Source: Rhodobacteraceae bacterium WD3A24
GTDB taxonomy: Bacteria; Pseudomonadota; Alphaproteobacteria; Rhodobacterales; Rhodobacteraceae
DNA: 53,927 nt
Reading direction: 5' to 3'
Assembly: GCA_002967695.1 (NCBI GenBank)
Contig: PUHN01000019.1
Location: 1 to 53,927 of the forward strand
A model generated the notes under the pieces. That model was not told the origin of the DNA. It worked only from the letters and a program-made list of their open reading frames with translations, and ran no database searches. This document shows, piece by piece, positions 24,268 through 33,658 of this stretch (position 1 is its first letter; each line of letters starts with the position of its first letter). A program made the translations under genes and the position numbers.

Positions 24268-26130
24268 TCAGCCCTCCGCCCGTTCGAGCTCTTCCTGCGC
24301 GCGCAGCCAGAGTTCCTCGGCGCGGTCGAGCCCCTCCATCACCTCGGCGTATTTCTTCTGCCAGGTTTCCGCCTGATGCTGCATGCCGGGCTCATAGAGC
24401 GCCGGATCGGCCAGCTTGGTGGCCAGCGTGTCGCGCATCTCCTCGAGCTTGGCCACCCGCGCCTCGCATTTGCGCAGCTCGGCGCGCAGCTTTTGCATTC
24501 GCTCGCGCGGCGGGCGCGCGGATGGCTGCGCGGCCTTTGGCCTGTCACTCTTGCGCGGCTTGTCGGGCGGCTCGCCGGCCAGAAGCTCGCGGCGGTAATC
24601 CTCCAGATCGCCCTCATAGGGCCGGACCCGCCCGCCCTTGACCAGCCAGAGCCGGTCGGCCACGAGGCTGAGCAGGTGCATGTCGTGACTCACCAGAATC
24701 ACCGCGCCGGAATAGGCCGTCAGCGCCTCGACCAGCGCCTCGCGGCTTTCGATGTCGAGATGGTTGGTCGGCTCGTCGAGGATGAGCAGATGCGGCGCGT
24801 CGATCGTCGCGATCAGCAGCGACAGCCGCGACTTCTGCCCGCCCGAGAGTTTCTCGACCACCGTGCCCGCCTGCCCCGCGCCCAGGCCGAAGCCCGCCAG
24901 CCGCGCGCGCAGCTTCGTCGGCGCCTCATTGGGGCGAAGGCGCTGCAGATGCGCCAGTGGGGTCTCGCCGGCCCTGAGTTCGTCGATCTGGTGCTGGGCG
25001 AAATAGCCCACGCGCAGCTTCGCGGCGCGAACGATCCGGCCCCCCGCCGCGTCGAGCTTTCCCGCAAGCAGCTTCGAAAGCGTCGATTTCCCCTCGCCGT
25101 TGCGGCCCAGAAGCGCGATGCGGTCGTCCTGGTCGATGCGCAGATCGAGCCGCGAGAGCACCGGCGGGCCACCATAGCCCACCGCGACATCCTCGGTCGC
25201 GATGATGGGCGGGGACAGCGCCTCGGGCGTGGGAAAGGTGAAGACCACCCGCGCGGCGTCCTCCGGCGCGGTGATGGGCTGCATCCGCTCCAGCATCTTG
25301 ATGCGCGACTGCGCCTGGCTGGCCTTGTTGGCCTGTGCGCGAAAGCGGTCGACGAATTTCTGCAGATGCGCGCGGCGCGCCTCCTGTTTCTTGGCCTCGG
25401 CGGCCTGCTGGGCGCGCGCCTCGGCGCGCTGGCGGGCGAACTGGTCGTATGGGCCCTGATAATAGGTCAGCTTGCGGTGCTCCAGATGCAGGATACCGCC
25501 GACCGCGCGGTTGAGGAGCCCGCGGTCGTGACTGATGATGATGACGGTGTGCGGATAGCGCTGCAGATAGCTTTCCAGCCACAGCGCGCCCTCGAGATCG
25601 AGATAGTTCGTCGGCTCGTCGAGCAGCAGCAGCTCGGGCCGGGCGAACAGCACGCCGGCCAGCGCCACGCGCATCCGCCAGCCGCCCGAGAAATCCGAAC
25701 AGGGCCGCGCCTGCGCGGCCTCGTCGAAGCCCAGCCCCTTGAGGATCGCCGCCGCCCGGCCTTCCGCCGACCAGGCGTCGATATCGGCCAGCCGGGTCTG
25801 GACCTCGGCGATGCGGGCGGGATCGGTGGCGGTCTCGGCCTCGGCCATCAGCGCGGCGCGCTCGGTATCGGCGGCGAGCACCGTGTCGAGCAGCGAGATC
25901 GCCGAGGCGGGCGTCTCCTGCGCCACCCCGCCGATGCGCGCGCGCGCGGGCAGCGTGATCTCGCCGCCCTCGAGGGCCAGCTCGCCGCGAATGAGCCGGA
26001 ACAGCGTCGTCTTGCCGGTGCCGTTGCGCCCCACCAGCCCGACCTTGTGGCCGGCCGGAATACGGGCCGAGGCATGCTCGAACAGCGGCACGCCCTCGAT
26101 CGAATAGCTTATGTCGGAGATTGTCAGCAC
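24268..26130 (-). CDS. ABC-F family ATPase (YheS/Uup-like)
   Basis: A 620-residue protein with two ABC ATPase domains on one chain and no membrane segments. Walker A motifs are GRNGTGKTT and GRNGEGKST; signatures are [10 protein letters not shown] and [10 protein letters not shown]; Walker B motifs [12 protein letters not shown] and [12 protein letters not shown]. The linker between the domains is Arg/Ala-rich, as in ABC-F translation factors, and the C-terminus (about 560-615) is a coiled coil. Such proteins bind the ribosomal E site. Start GTG 26130 follows AGGGGAGCG and gives the family N-terminus [11 protein letters not shown] 26148 is possible. Confidence 0.93.
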   Translation of the reverse strand: MLTISDISYSIEGVPLFEHASARIPAGHKVGLVGRNGTGKTTLFRLIRGELALEGGEITLPARARIGGVAQETPASAISLLDTVLAADTERAALMAEAETATDPARIAEVQTRLADIDAWSAEGRAAAILKGLGFDEAAQARPCSDFSGGWRMRVALAGVLFARPELLLLDEPTNYLDLEGALWLESYLQRYPHTVIIISHDRGLLNRAVGGILHLEHRKLTYYQGPYDQFARQRAEARAQQAAEAKKQEARRAHLQKFVDRFRAQANKASQAQSRIKMLERMQPITAPEDAARVVFTFPTPEALSPPIIATEDVAVGYGGPPVLSRLDLRIDQDDRIALLGRNGEGKSTLSKLLAGKLDAAGGRIVRAAKLRVGYFAQHQIDELRAGETPLAHLQRLRPNEAPTKLRARLAGFGLGAGQAGTVVEKLSGGQKSRLSLLIATIDAPHLLILDEPTNHLDIESREALVEALTAYSGAVILVSHDMHLLSLVADRLWLVKGGRVRPYEGDLEDYRRELLAGEPPDKPRKSDRPKAAQPSARPPRERMQKLRAELRKCEARVAKLEEMRDTLATKLADPALYEPGMQHQAETWQKKYAEVMEGLDRAEELWLRAQEELERAEG

Positions 26131-26217
26131 GCCGCTCCCCTGCCCCATCGCAACGAGCGTGTCAATTTGCCCCGCGCGGCAATCGCCGCCCCGCGCGGCC
26201 AACGGGTGCGGGGGCAC

Positions 26218-26246
26218 TTTTCACCGTGCGGTGCGCATGCTAGAGG
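26218..26246 (+). promoter_or_regulatory. Probable promoter of ndk
   Basis: TTTTCA (26218-26223), a 17-bp spacer and TAGAGG (26241-26246), about 60 bp before the ndk start. The hexamers are degenerate but the spacing is exact. Confidence 0.4.
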
Positions 26247-26304
26247 CCCGCCGGTATTGCGCGGCGGGCAGCGGGCCGGCCGCATCATCGAAAAGGCAGC
26301 AAGC

Positions 26305-26727
26305 ATGGCGACCGAACGCACCCTTTCCATCATCAAGCCCGACGCCACCGCGCGCAACGTCACCGGCGCGATCAACGCCAAGTTCGAGGAGGCGGGCCTG
26401 CGCATCGTCGCGCAAAAGCGCATCCGCATGACCAAGGAGCAGGCCGGGCAGTTCTATGCCGTCCACAAGGAGCGGCCCTTCTACGACGAGCTGTGCAGCT
26501 TCATGGCCTCGGGTCCGGTGGTGGTTCAGGTACTCGAGGGCGAGGGCGCCATCGCCCGCAACCGCGAGGTGATGGGCGCGACCAACCCCGCCGAGGCCGC
26601 GCCGGGCACGATCCGCGCCGAATACGCCACCTCGATCGGAGAGAATTCGGTCCATGGCTCGGACGCCGCCGAGACCGCCGCGGAGGAAATCGCCTTCTTC
26701 TTCTCGGGCCTCGAAATCGTCGGCTGA
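26305..26727 (+). CDS. ndk: Nucleoside diphosphate kinase
   Basis: A 140-residue enzyme that transfers the gamma phosphate between NTPs and NDPs. The phospho-accepting histidine is H117 in NSVHGSD. The N-terminal TLSIIKPDA and the nucleotide-binding [17 protein letters not shown] are typical. The length is standard, and AAGG precedes the ATG. Divergent from the ABC-F gene; followed by GC hairpins without a strong U-tract. Confidence 0.97.
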   Translation: MATERTLSIIKPDATARNVTGAINAKFEEAGLRIVAQKRIRMTKEQAGQFYAVHKERPFYDELCSFMASGPVVVQVLEGEGAIARNREVMGATNPAEAAPGTIRAEYATSIGENSVHGSDAAETAAEEIAFFFSGLEIVG

Positions 26728-26738
26728 AGCCCCTGCCC

Positions 26739-26761
26739 GCCCCCGCCGGCGCGGCGGGGGC
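26739..26761 (+). terminator. GC hairpin after ndk
   Basis: GCCCCCGCC-N5-GGCGGGGGC gives a nine-bp stem 11 bp after the ndk stop. No T-run follows, so it may stabilise the 3' end or assist factor-dependent termination. Confidence 0.4.
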
Positions 26762-26775
26762 GAAGCCCTGCAGGT

Positions 26776-26809
26776 GGGCGCCCTAGATCGCGGGGACAGG
26801 GCGCCCTTC
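26776..26809. terminator. Second hairpin between ndk and the convergent small ORF
   Basis: GGGCGCCCT (26776-26784) pairs with AGGGCGCCC (26798-26806) across a 13-base loop, followed by TTC. It lies between two convergent genes and could act in both directions. Confidence 0.4.
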
Positions 26810-26842
26810 AAAGGATCATCGCGGCCGGCAAGGCCGGGCCGC

Positions 26843-26977
26843 TCAGATCATCGCCCAGTCCCCGAAGGGCGGCGCGGGCCGCTCGGGCGGGGGCGAGGGC
26901 GGCCGCGCGGCGGGCTTGATCCGCAGGCGGGGTTTGGTGCCGGGGCGTCTGGCGGGACGGTCTTGCGGGGTTTTCAT
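26843..26977 (-). CDS. Small basic proline-rich protein (44 aa), unknown
   Basis: A 44-codon ORF with ATG at 26977 and a good AGGAG ribosome binding site eight bases upstream. The product is rich in Pro, Arg and Lys (KTPQDRPARRPGTKPRLRIKP at the N-terminal half) and has an aromatic end FGDWAMI. No domain is recognised. The canonical ribosome binding site and its isolated position argue that it is translated; alternatively it could be chance in GC-rich DNA. Confidence 0.55.
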   Translation of the reverse strand: MKTPQDRPARRPGTKPRLRIKPAARPPSPPPERPAPPFGDWAMI

Positions 26978-27090
26978 GCGAAGACTCCTGTTGTCTGCAT
27001 CACGCGGAACTGCCCCCCTTCCGCGTGCTGACACCAACATGGAAATCAGGCGCCCGCCTGACGCGCTTTGGGTCGAAACGTGACCCTTTC

Positions 27091-27552
27091 TCAGCGCTCC
27101 GCCATTTTCTGCCAGCGCCCCGACTCCTCGCTCCAGTACTGGGCGGCGATACCGGCAGCGGTCAGCGCGCGCCACTGCTCGCGCGCGGCCTCGACCGCCT
27201 GCGGATCGTGGCCGTCGAACAGGATGCAGGTGCGTTCGAGCGCCGCGGCCTCCTCCGGGCCGGCCCGCGCCCCGTCGATGCAGATCAGACAGGCAGCGGC
27301 GTTCGGCGCGGCCCCCGACGCGCTGGTCAGCAGGACGGGCTGGCGTGCGTCATGCGGCCCCCCCGCGCGGCCATGGGGCAGAAAGCCCTCGTCGGAGAGC
27401 AGCCAGAGCTTTTCATCGAGCCAGTCCAGCCGCGCCGGATCGGCGCCGCGCACCGCCACGCGCCACCCTGCGGCGAGCGACTTCTCGACAAGCATCGGCA
27501 GCGTGGCCTCCATCGGCCCGCGTGTGAGGTGATAGAACATCGCCACGCCCAT
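27091..27552 (-). CDS. holC: DNA polymerase III chi subunit
   Basis: A 153-residue HolC homologue: MFYHLTRGPMEATLPMLVEKSLAAGWRVAVR at the N-terminus, DEKLWLLSDEGFLPHGR (the conserved LW...FLPH segment) and FDGHDPQAVEAAREQW near the C-terminus. Chi links the clamp loader to single-strand binding protein during replication. Start is ATG 27552, or the internal ATG at 27540. It follows pepA by 15 bp on the same strand, an arrangement common in proteobacteria. Confidence 0.94.
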   Translation of the reverse strand: MGVAMFYHLTRGPMEATLPMLVEKSLAAGWRVAVRGADPARLDWLDEKLWLLSDEGFLPHGRAGGPHDARQPVLLTSASGAAPNAAACLICIDGARAGPEEAAALERTCILFDGHDPQAVEAAREQWRALTAAGIAAQYWSEESGRWQKMAER

Positions 27553-27567
27553 TGCCGCCCCCGCCGC

Positions 27568-29040
27568 TCAGCCCGGAGTCTCGAACCGCTCACGCACGAG
27601 ACGGTCGAGGGTCAGCACGCCCCAGCCGCTGGCCCCCCGCGGGGCCAGGTCGCCGGCCTCCTTGCGCAGGGTCACGCCGGCGATATCGAGATGCGCCCAC
27701 GGCGTGCCCTCGGGCACGAACCGGGCGAGAAACCGCGCCGCGGTGATCGCCCCGGCGGGGCGGCCGCCGGTATTCTTCACATCGGCGATGCGCGACTTGA
27801 GCTGACGATCATAGGCGGCATCGAGCGGCATCCGCCAGAGCCCCTCGCCCTCGCCCCCCGCGGCCGCGAGCAGCCCATCGGCGAGCGGCTCGTCATTGGC
27901 GAAAAGCCCGGCGTGTTCGTGGCCCAGCGCGACGATCATCGCGCCGGTCAGCGTCGCCATGTCTATCATCGCCGCCGGGGCAAAGCGGCTCTGGGCGTAC
28001 CACATGGCATCGGCCAGAACGAGCCGGCCCTCGGCGTCGGTGTTGATGACCTCGATCGTATCACCCTTCAGGCTGCGCACCACGTCCCCCGGCCGCAGCG
28101 CGCGCCCCGAGACCATGTTCTCCACCAGCCCCAGCACGGCGACGACATTGGCCCGCGCCCCGCGGCGCGCGAGGCTGTGCATCACGCCGGCGGCGACGCC
28201 CGCGCCGCCCATGTCCATCGTCATCTCTTCCATGCCGGCGGCCGACTTGATCGACACCCCGCCGGTATCGAAAACCACCCCCTTGCCCACCAGCGCGAGC
28301 GGGGCGGCCTCCCCGCCGCCGCGCCACTGCATGACCACGAGCTTCGACGGGCTCTCCGAGCCGTGGCCCACCGCGAGCAGCGCGCCGAGACCGAGTGATT
28401 CGAGGGCCGGCTCGTCGAGCACCTCCACGCCGATCCCCAGCGCGCGCATCTCGACGAGCCGCGCGGCGAAGGCCGTCGTGGTGAGCACATTGGCCGGCGT
28501 GTTGACCAGATCGCGGGCGAGAAAGACGCCCTCGACCGCCGCCATGGGCCCGCTCAGCGCGCTACGCACGGCATCGGGACGGGTGACCATCAGCGTGACC
28601 CGCCCCGGCGGCGGGGCCGGATCGCTCTTGTGGTCGCGAAAGTCGTAGGCGCGCAGCGCAAGACCCGCGCCGATCCCGGCGGCCCGCGGATGGGCCCCGG
28701 CGAGCACCAGCGCGCCCGCCTCGCCCAGCCGTGCCCCGATCACCGCGCCGGCGCGGCGCGCGGTCACTGCATCGCTTCGGCGCGGCAGGTGGACGACCTG
28801 CACCGCTTCGGCGGCAAGCCCCGGCGGATAGCCCAGCTCGGCCGACTCGCCGGGCTTGAGCCGGGCGAAGGCCGGGCTTTCGACCAGCCGGGAGAGCGCG
28901 CCCCGCGTCATCCGGTCCACCCGGCGGGCGCCGGGGTCCAGCCCGGCCTCGGGTGTGGCGAACACGGCGATCCGGCCGTCATGCGCGCGGACGGCGTCGC
29001 GCGCGACGGCGGTCACGTCGAGGGGGACGGGGCGTGTCAT
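27568..29040 (-). CDS. pepA: Leucyl aminopeptidase (M17)
   Basis: A 490-residue cytosolic dimetal aminopeptidase. The C-terminal catalytic domain carries GKGVVFDTGGVSIKSAAGMEEMTMDMGGAG and the family signature NTDAEGRLVLADAM, which supply the metal ligands and active-site residues. The N-terminal macro-like domain is shorter and less conserved. The ATG at 29040 follows GGAGC; the ORF extends to 29061 with another Met. It removes N-terminal residues from peptides. It is divergent from lptF and upstream of holC. Confidence 0.95.
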   Translation of the reverse strand: MTRPVPLDVTAVARDAVRAHDGRIAVFATPEAGLDPGARRVDRMTRGALSRLVESPAFARLKPGESAELGYPPGLAAEAVQVVHLPRRSDAVTARRAGAVIGARLGEAGALVLAGAHPRAAGIGAGLALRAYDFRDHKSDPAPPPGRVTLMVTRPDAVRSALSGPMAAVEGVFLARDLVNTPANVLTTTAFAARLVEMRALGIGVEVLDEPALESLGLGALLAVGHGSESPSKLVVMQWRGGGEAAPLALVGKGVVFDTGGVSIKSAAGMEEMTMDMGGAGVAAGVMHSLARRGARANVVAVLGLVENMVSGRALRPGDVVRSLKGDTIEVINTDAEGRLVLADAMWYAQSRFAPAAMIDMATLTGAMIVALGHEHAGLFANDEPLADGLLAAAGGEGEGLWRMPLDAAYDRQLKSRIADVKNTGGRPAGAITAARFLARFVPEGTPWAHLDIAGVTLRKEAGDLAPRGASGWGVLTLDRLVRERFETPG

Positions 29041-29191
29041 GAAGGGCTCCATGGCCGGCACGCGGGCACCCTATCGGCCCGCCGCGGGCTTGACCAGATA
29101 GCAGTTTTCCCGCCGCCCGATTTCGTCTAGGCTCACCTCCCAACGGCGCCGCCGGGGAAACGGCGGGACAGGCACAAGGCGGAGATGGCGG

Positions 29192-30337
29192 GTGGCACGG
29201 CTCGACCGATACATGCTGTCACAGCTTCTGGTCGTGTTCGGTTTCTTTTCGCTCGTTCTGGTCGCGGTCTACTGGGTCAACAGCGCGGTGCGGCTGTTCG
29301 ACCGGTTGATCAGCGACGGGCAGAGCGCCGCGATCTTTCTCGAATTCACCGCGCTGAGCCTGCCGACGATCATCGCCAATGTTCTGCCGATTTCGGCCTT
29401 CGTGGCCACCGTCTTTGTCCTGTCGCGGCTGGCGCGGGAAAGCGAGCTGGTTGTGATGCAGGCCGCGGGCGGCTCGCCGTGGCGACTGGTGCGCCCGGTG
29501 CTGGGGTTCTCTCTGGTGGTTGCGGCGTTTCTGGCCGTGGTGGTGCATGTCCTCGAACCGGCCAGCCGGGCGCAGCTGGCCGAGCGCAACGCGCAGATCG
29601 CCCAGAACATCGGCGCGCGGCTTCTGACCGAGGGTTCCTTTCTCCACCCCGGTGACGGCATCACGCTGTTCATCCGCGAGATCACCGCCGAGGGCGAGTT
29701 GCGCGATGTCTTCCTCTCCGACAACCGGGAGGGGCGCGGGCGGACGGATTATACCGCCCGCACCGCGCTGCTCCTGCCCGCCGCCGACGGACCCAAGCTG
29801 GTGATGCTCGACGGTCTGGCCCAGGGGATGGGCGGGGACGGCCGGCGGCTCTCGGTGACCGGCTTCGACGAGATCACCTATGACCTCGCCCCGTTGATTG
29901 GCGGCGGCGGCCGCGACCGGCGACTGCGCGAGCTTTCGACCCCGACACTGCTGCGCGCGGCGCCCGGGACGCTGGCGGAGATCGGCGCAAGCCGCGCGGA
30001 GGCGCTGCAGGAGGGCTACGACCGCCTCGCCCACCCGCTGCTGGCGGTCGTCACGGCCGTGATCGGGGGGGCGGCCCTGCTTCTGGGGGGCTTCAGCCGC
30101 ACGGGGCACTGGCGCCAGATCCTCGGCGCGATCGCGGTGATGGCGATCATCCAGATGCTCAACAACTTCGGGGCGGGGCTGGCGCTGCGCGACGCCGCAT
30201 ACGCGCCGCTCGCCTTCCTGCCCGTGGCTCTGGGCGCGCTGACCGCCGCAGGGATGCTATGGTGGGCGAGCCGCCCGAAGCGCGGTCTGGGCTGGCGCGG
30301 CGCCCCTGCCCGAGCGGCCGGAGAGGTGCCGGCATGA
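29192..30337 (+). CDS. lptF: LPS export ABC transporter permease LptF
   Basis: A 381-residue inner-membrane permease of the Lpt bridge, with N-terminal helices (about 10-40, 54-78 and 103-122), a periplasmic beta-jellyroll (about 130-250) and C-terminal helices after 280. It starts at GTG 29192 behind GGCGGAGATGG. With LptG and the ATPase LptB (not in this window) it extracts lipopolysaccharide from the inner membrane. The C-terminal stop overlaps the lptG start (ATGA). Confidence 0.93.
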   Translation: MARLDRYMLSQLLVVFGFFSLVLVAVYWVNSAVRLFDRLISDGQSAAIFLEFTALSLPTIIANVLPISAFVATVFVLSRLARESELVVMQAAGGSPWRLVRPVLGFSLVVAAFLAVVVHVLEPASRAQLAERNAQIAQNIGARLLTEGSFLHPGDGITLFIREITAEGELRDVFLSDNREGRGRTDYTARTALLLPAADGPKLVMLDGLAQGMGGDGRRLSVTGFDEITYDLAPLIGGGGRDRRLRELSTPTLLRAAPGTLAEIGASRAEALQEGYDRLAHPLLAVVTAVIGGAALLLGGFSRTGHWRQILGAIAVMAIIQMLNNFGAGLALRDAAYAPLAFLPVALGALTAAGMLWWASRPKRGLGWRGAPARAAGEVPA

Positions 30338-31428
30338 CGCTGTCGCTCTATCTGGTCCGGCGCTTTCTTTTCAGCCTGGCGATGGTCGGCGCGGTGTTTG
30401 TGGGCCTTGTCTTTCTCATCGACCTGGTCGAGCAGGTCCGCAGGCTTGCCGGCCGGGAGGCGGGCTTCGCCGAGGCGGTGCATCTGGCCGCGCTCCACAC
30501 CCCGGAGACGATCTACCAGATGCTGCCGCTTATCATCATCATCGCCTCGGTCACGCTGTTTCTGGGCCTTGCGCGCAGTTCGGAGCTCGTGGTGATCCGG
30601 GCGGCGGGGCGCTCGGGGCTGCGTATCCTGATGGCGCCGGCGCTGGCGACACTGGCACTGGGCGCGGTGCTGCTGGCGGTGTTCAATCCGCTCGTCGCCG
30701 CCACGAGCAAGCAGTTCGAATATCTCTCCGACCGCTACCGCCACGGCGAGGCCAGCGTCGTCTCGGTCAGCCGCGAGGGGCTGTGGCTGCGCCAGGGCGG
30801 CGAACAGGGGCAGGTCGTCATCAACGCCGCCCGCGCCGGGCCCGAGGGCACGGAGCTTTACGACGTCACCTTCCTGACCTTCAGCGCCGAGACCGGGCCG
30901 GTGCGTCGCATCGCGGCGCGATCGGCGGCGCTGCGCGACGGCGCCTGGCATCTTTCCAATGCAAAGGAATGGCAGCTGTCAGCGCCCAATCCCGAGCGCA
31001 GCGCGGTCGAGCACGCGCAGCTTTCCCTGCCCACCGATCTGACGCCCGCACAGATTCGCGACAGTTTCGGCAGCCCGGCCTCGATCGCCATCTGGAATCT
31101 CCCGGGCTTCATCGATTCGCTGGAGCGGGCGGGCTTTTCGGCGCGGGCGCATCTCGTCTGGCTGCACATGGAGCTGACGATGCCGCTGCTTCTGACCTCG
31201 ATGGTCATGGTCGGGGCGGGCTTCGCCATGCGCCAGCCGCGCGCGGGGCGGACCGCGGTGATGGTGCTTTCCGCGCTTCTTGCGGGGCTGGCGCTGGCCT
31301 TTCTGCGCAATTTCGCGCAGGTTCTCGGCGAGAACGGCCAGATACCCGCGATGCTGGCGGCGTGGATTCCGCCGGTGGCGGGTATCCTTTTCGCCCTGGG
31401 GCTGATGCTGCACATGGAGGACGGATGA
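30334..31428 (+). CDS. lptG: LPS export ABC transporter permease LptG
   Basis: A 364-residue partner of LptF with the same topology: N-terminal SLYLVRRFLFSLAMVGAVF and membrane helices to about residue 120, a periplasmic jellyroll (about 125-260) and C-terminal helices containing PLLLTSMVMVGAGFAMRQPRAG. The ATG at 30334 overlaps the lptF stop, and its own stop overlaps the lptD start, so three Lpt genes are translationally coupled. Confidence 0.93.
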   Translation: MTLSLYLVRRFLFSLAMVGAVFVGLVFLIDLVEQVRRLAGREAGFAEAVHLAALHTPETIYQMLPLIIIIASVTLFLGLARSSELVVIRAAGRSGLRILMAPALATLALGAVLLAVFNPLVAATSKQFEYLSDRYRHGEASVVSVSREGLWLRQGGEQGQVVINAARAGPEGTELYDVTFLTFSAETGPVRRIAARSAALRDGAWHLSNAKEWQLSAPNPERSAVEHAQLSLPTDLTPAQIRDSFGSPASIAIWNLPGFIDSLERAGFSARAHLVWLHMELTMPLLLTSMVMVGAGFAMRQPRAGRTAVMVLSALLAGLALAFLRNFAQVLGENGQIPAMLAAWIPPVAGILFALGLMLHMEDG

Positions 31429-33608
31429 GCACGCACGCCCCCGCCCACCGGCCCGCGAGGGCGCTGCGCGCCGTGCTGCTGGCTCTCGGCCTCGCTCTGG
31501 CGGCGGTGCCGGGGGCGCCGCCCCGCGCCCAGATCGCGGATGACGGCGCGCCGGCCACGCTGGTGGCCGACAGCGTGCATCTGCGCGGCGACAACGTTCT
31601 GGTGGCCGAAGGCAATATCGAGGTCCTGCAGGGCGACATCCGCCTGCGGGCCAACCGCATCACCTATGACGCGGCATCCGGCACGCTCGACATCGCCGGG
31701 CCGATCCGCCTGACCGAGGCCGATGGCGAGGCGGTGCTGATCGCCGACGCCGCCAGCCTGTCGGACGACCTGCGCGAGGGCATCCTGCAAAGCGCGCGGC
31801 TGGTTCTCAACCGCGAGCTTCAGATCGCCGCGGACGAGGTCGCCCGCGTCGGCGGGCGCTATACGCAGATGACGCGGGGGGTGGCCTCGTCCTGCCGCGT
31901 CTGCGCGAATTCGCCCACGCCGCTGTGGGAAATCCGCGCCGACCGGGTGATCCATGATCGCGTTGAGCAGCAGATCTATTTCGACGGCGCCGAATTCCGC
32001 TTTGCCGGCGTGCCGTTGCTGCGCCTGCCGCGGATGCGCATCCCCACCGGCCCGGAGCAGCAGCGCGCGACCGGGCTGCTCACGCCCTCGCTGCGCTTTC
32101 GCGGCGATATCGGCGCGGGGATCGAGCTGCCCTATTTCATCACGCTGGGGCGCAGCCGCGATCTGACGGTCACGCCCTATCTGAGCACCGACGGCTCGGC
32201 CACGGCAACGCTGCGCTACCGTCAGGCGTTCCGCGCGGGCCGGCTGGAGCTGCAGGGCGCCGTCACGCGCGACACGCTGCGCCCCGGCGAGACCCGCGGC
32301 TACATGCAGGCCGAGGGCGATTTTGACCTTCCGGGCGAGACCCGGTTGCGTTTCGACGCCGTCGGCGCGAGTGACGATGCCTATCTCGACAGCTACGACA
32401 TCGACAACCGCGACCGGCTCACCAGCCATGTCACCATCGAGCGGGTGCGCCGCGACACGATGGCACGCGCGCGGGCGCTGGGTTTTCACTCGCTGCGCCA
32501 GGGCGACGACAACGACACCCTGCCCGCGGGGGCCGTTCAACTCGACTGGCAGACGCGGATGGCGGTGCCCGGCCTCGGCGGCACGGCGCGGCTGAGCTTC
32601 GACGGGCTCGCCCATCAGCGCGCCTCGGACGACCCGCTGGGCGGGGCGGGGCGCGACATGGCGCGCGCCTCGGTCGGGCTCGACTGGCGGCGCGACTGGA
32701 CGCTGGCCGGCGGGGTGCGATTGGCCGCGATGGGCAGACTGACGGCGGACCATTTCGGCATCGACGACGACTCCGGCGCCCCCGCCACGATCGCGCGCGT
32801 CACCCCCGCCGCGGGCATCGAGCTTCGCTGGCCCTTGCTGCGCCGGGACGAGGCCGGCGCCGTGCAGATGATCGAGCCGGTCGCCCAGCTTCTGTGGAGC
32901 CGTCCGCATGACGGCCCCACACCGCCCAATGACGACAGTCGCATGGTCGAGCTCGACGAGGGCAACCTGCTGTCGTTCAACCGCTTTCCCGGCCGGGATG
33001 CGCGCGAGTCCGGCGCCCGGCTCAATCTGGGTCTGCGCTGGTCGCGCCGCGCCCCCTCCGGTTGGGATGCGGGGCTGACGCTGGGCCGCGTGCTGCGCGA
33101 AGCGCCCGATGCGTCCTTCTCGGCCGACGGGCCGCTGTCGGGGCGCCGGTCGGACTGGCTGGCGGCCTTCAGGCTGGAGACCCCCGGCGGGCTAAGCCTG
33201 GCCAACCGCACCCTGTTCGATGACGACCTCGACGCCAGCCGTAGCGAAATGCGGCTGGGCTGGACCGGCGCGCGCACCGACATCGCCACGTCGCTGGCGC
33301 ATTTCGACGCGGACCCGGCCGAAGGCCGCGACGATGACATCAGCGAATGGACCGTCGACGCGAGCTATGGGGTCAGCCGCCACTGGACGGCGCGCGCGGA
33401 CTGGCGTTACGACCTCGACGCGGCCGAGGCCACCGAGGCCGGGCTCGGGCTGGCCTATCGCAACGAATGCCTGCTGGTCGATCTTTCCCTCTCGCGTCGC
33501 TTTCCGACGTCGACTAGTGTAGACGCGACAACGGATATCGGCCTGACGGTCGAGCTTCTCGGTCTGGGCGGCGCGGCCGCGGGGCCCGCGCGCGGCTGTA
33601 ACGGCTGA
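31425..33608 (+). CDS. lptD: LPS assembly outer membrane protein LptD
   Basis: A 727-residue outer-membrane translocon for lipopolysaccharide. The signal peptide is about residues 1-36; an N-terminal OstA/LptA-like jellyroll contains LVADSVHLRGDNVLVAEGNIEV and RITYDAASGTLDIAG. The linker has the cysteine pair CRVC, and the rest is a large beta-barrel. The only later cysteines are in NECLLVD near the C-terminus and the penultimate-region CNG, relevant to LptD disulfides. The ATG overlaps the lptG stop by four bases. Confidence 0.94.
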   Translation: MSTHAPAHRPARALRAVLLALGLALAAVPGAPPRAQIADDGAPATLVADSVHLRGDNVLVAEGNIEVLQGDIRLRANRITYDAASGTLDIAGPIRLTEADGEAVLIADAASLSDDLREGILQSARLVLNRELQIAADEVARVGGRYTQMTRGVASSCRVCANSPTPLWEIRADRVIHDRVEQQIYFDGAEFRFAGVPLLRLPRMRIPTGPEQQRATGLLTPSLRFRGDIGAGIELPYFITLGRSRDLTVTPYLSTDGSATATLRYRQAFRAGRLELQGAVTRDTLRPGETRGYMQAEGDFDLPGETRLRFDAVGASDDAYLDSYDIDNRDRLTSHVTIERVRRDTMARARALGFHSLRQGDDNDTLPAGAVQLDWQTRMAVPGLGGTARLSFDGLAHQRASDDPLGGAGRDMARASVGLDWRRDWTLAGGVRLAAMGRLTADHFGIDDDSGAPATIARVTPAAGIELRWPLLRRDEAGAVQMIEPVAQLLWSRPHDGPTPPNDDSRMVELDEGNLLSFNRFPGRDARESGARLNLGLRWSRRAPSGWDAGLTLGRVLREAPDASFSADGPLSGRRSDWLAAFRLETPGGLSLANRTLFDDDLDASRSEMRLGWTGARTDIATSLAHFDADPAEGRDDDISEWTVDASYGVSRHWTARADWRYDLDAAEATEAGLGLAYRNECLLVDLSLSRRFPTSTSVDATTDIGLTVELLGLGGAAAGPARGCNG

Positions 33609-33658
33609 GCCCTGTGCCGGGGCCGGTATCCGCGATGAACAGGAACACGGAGCCCGCC

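Noticed and set aside
23821-26727. A 968-codon plus-strand open frame across the MarC and ABC-F genes
   Set aside because: It is the antisense shadow of two well-supported minus-strand genes and only its last part is ndk; very GC-rich DNA has few chance stops.
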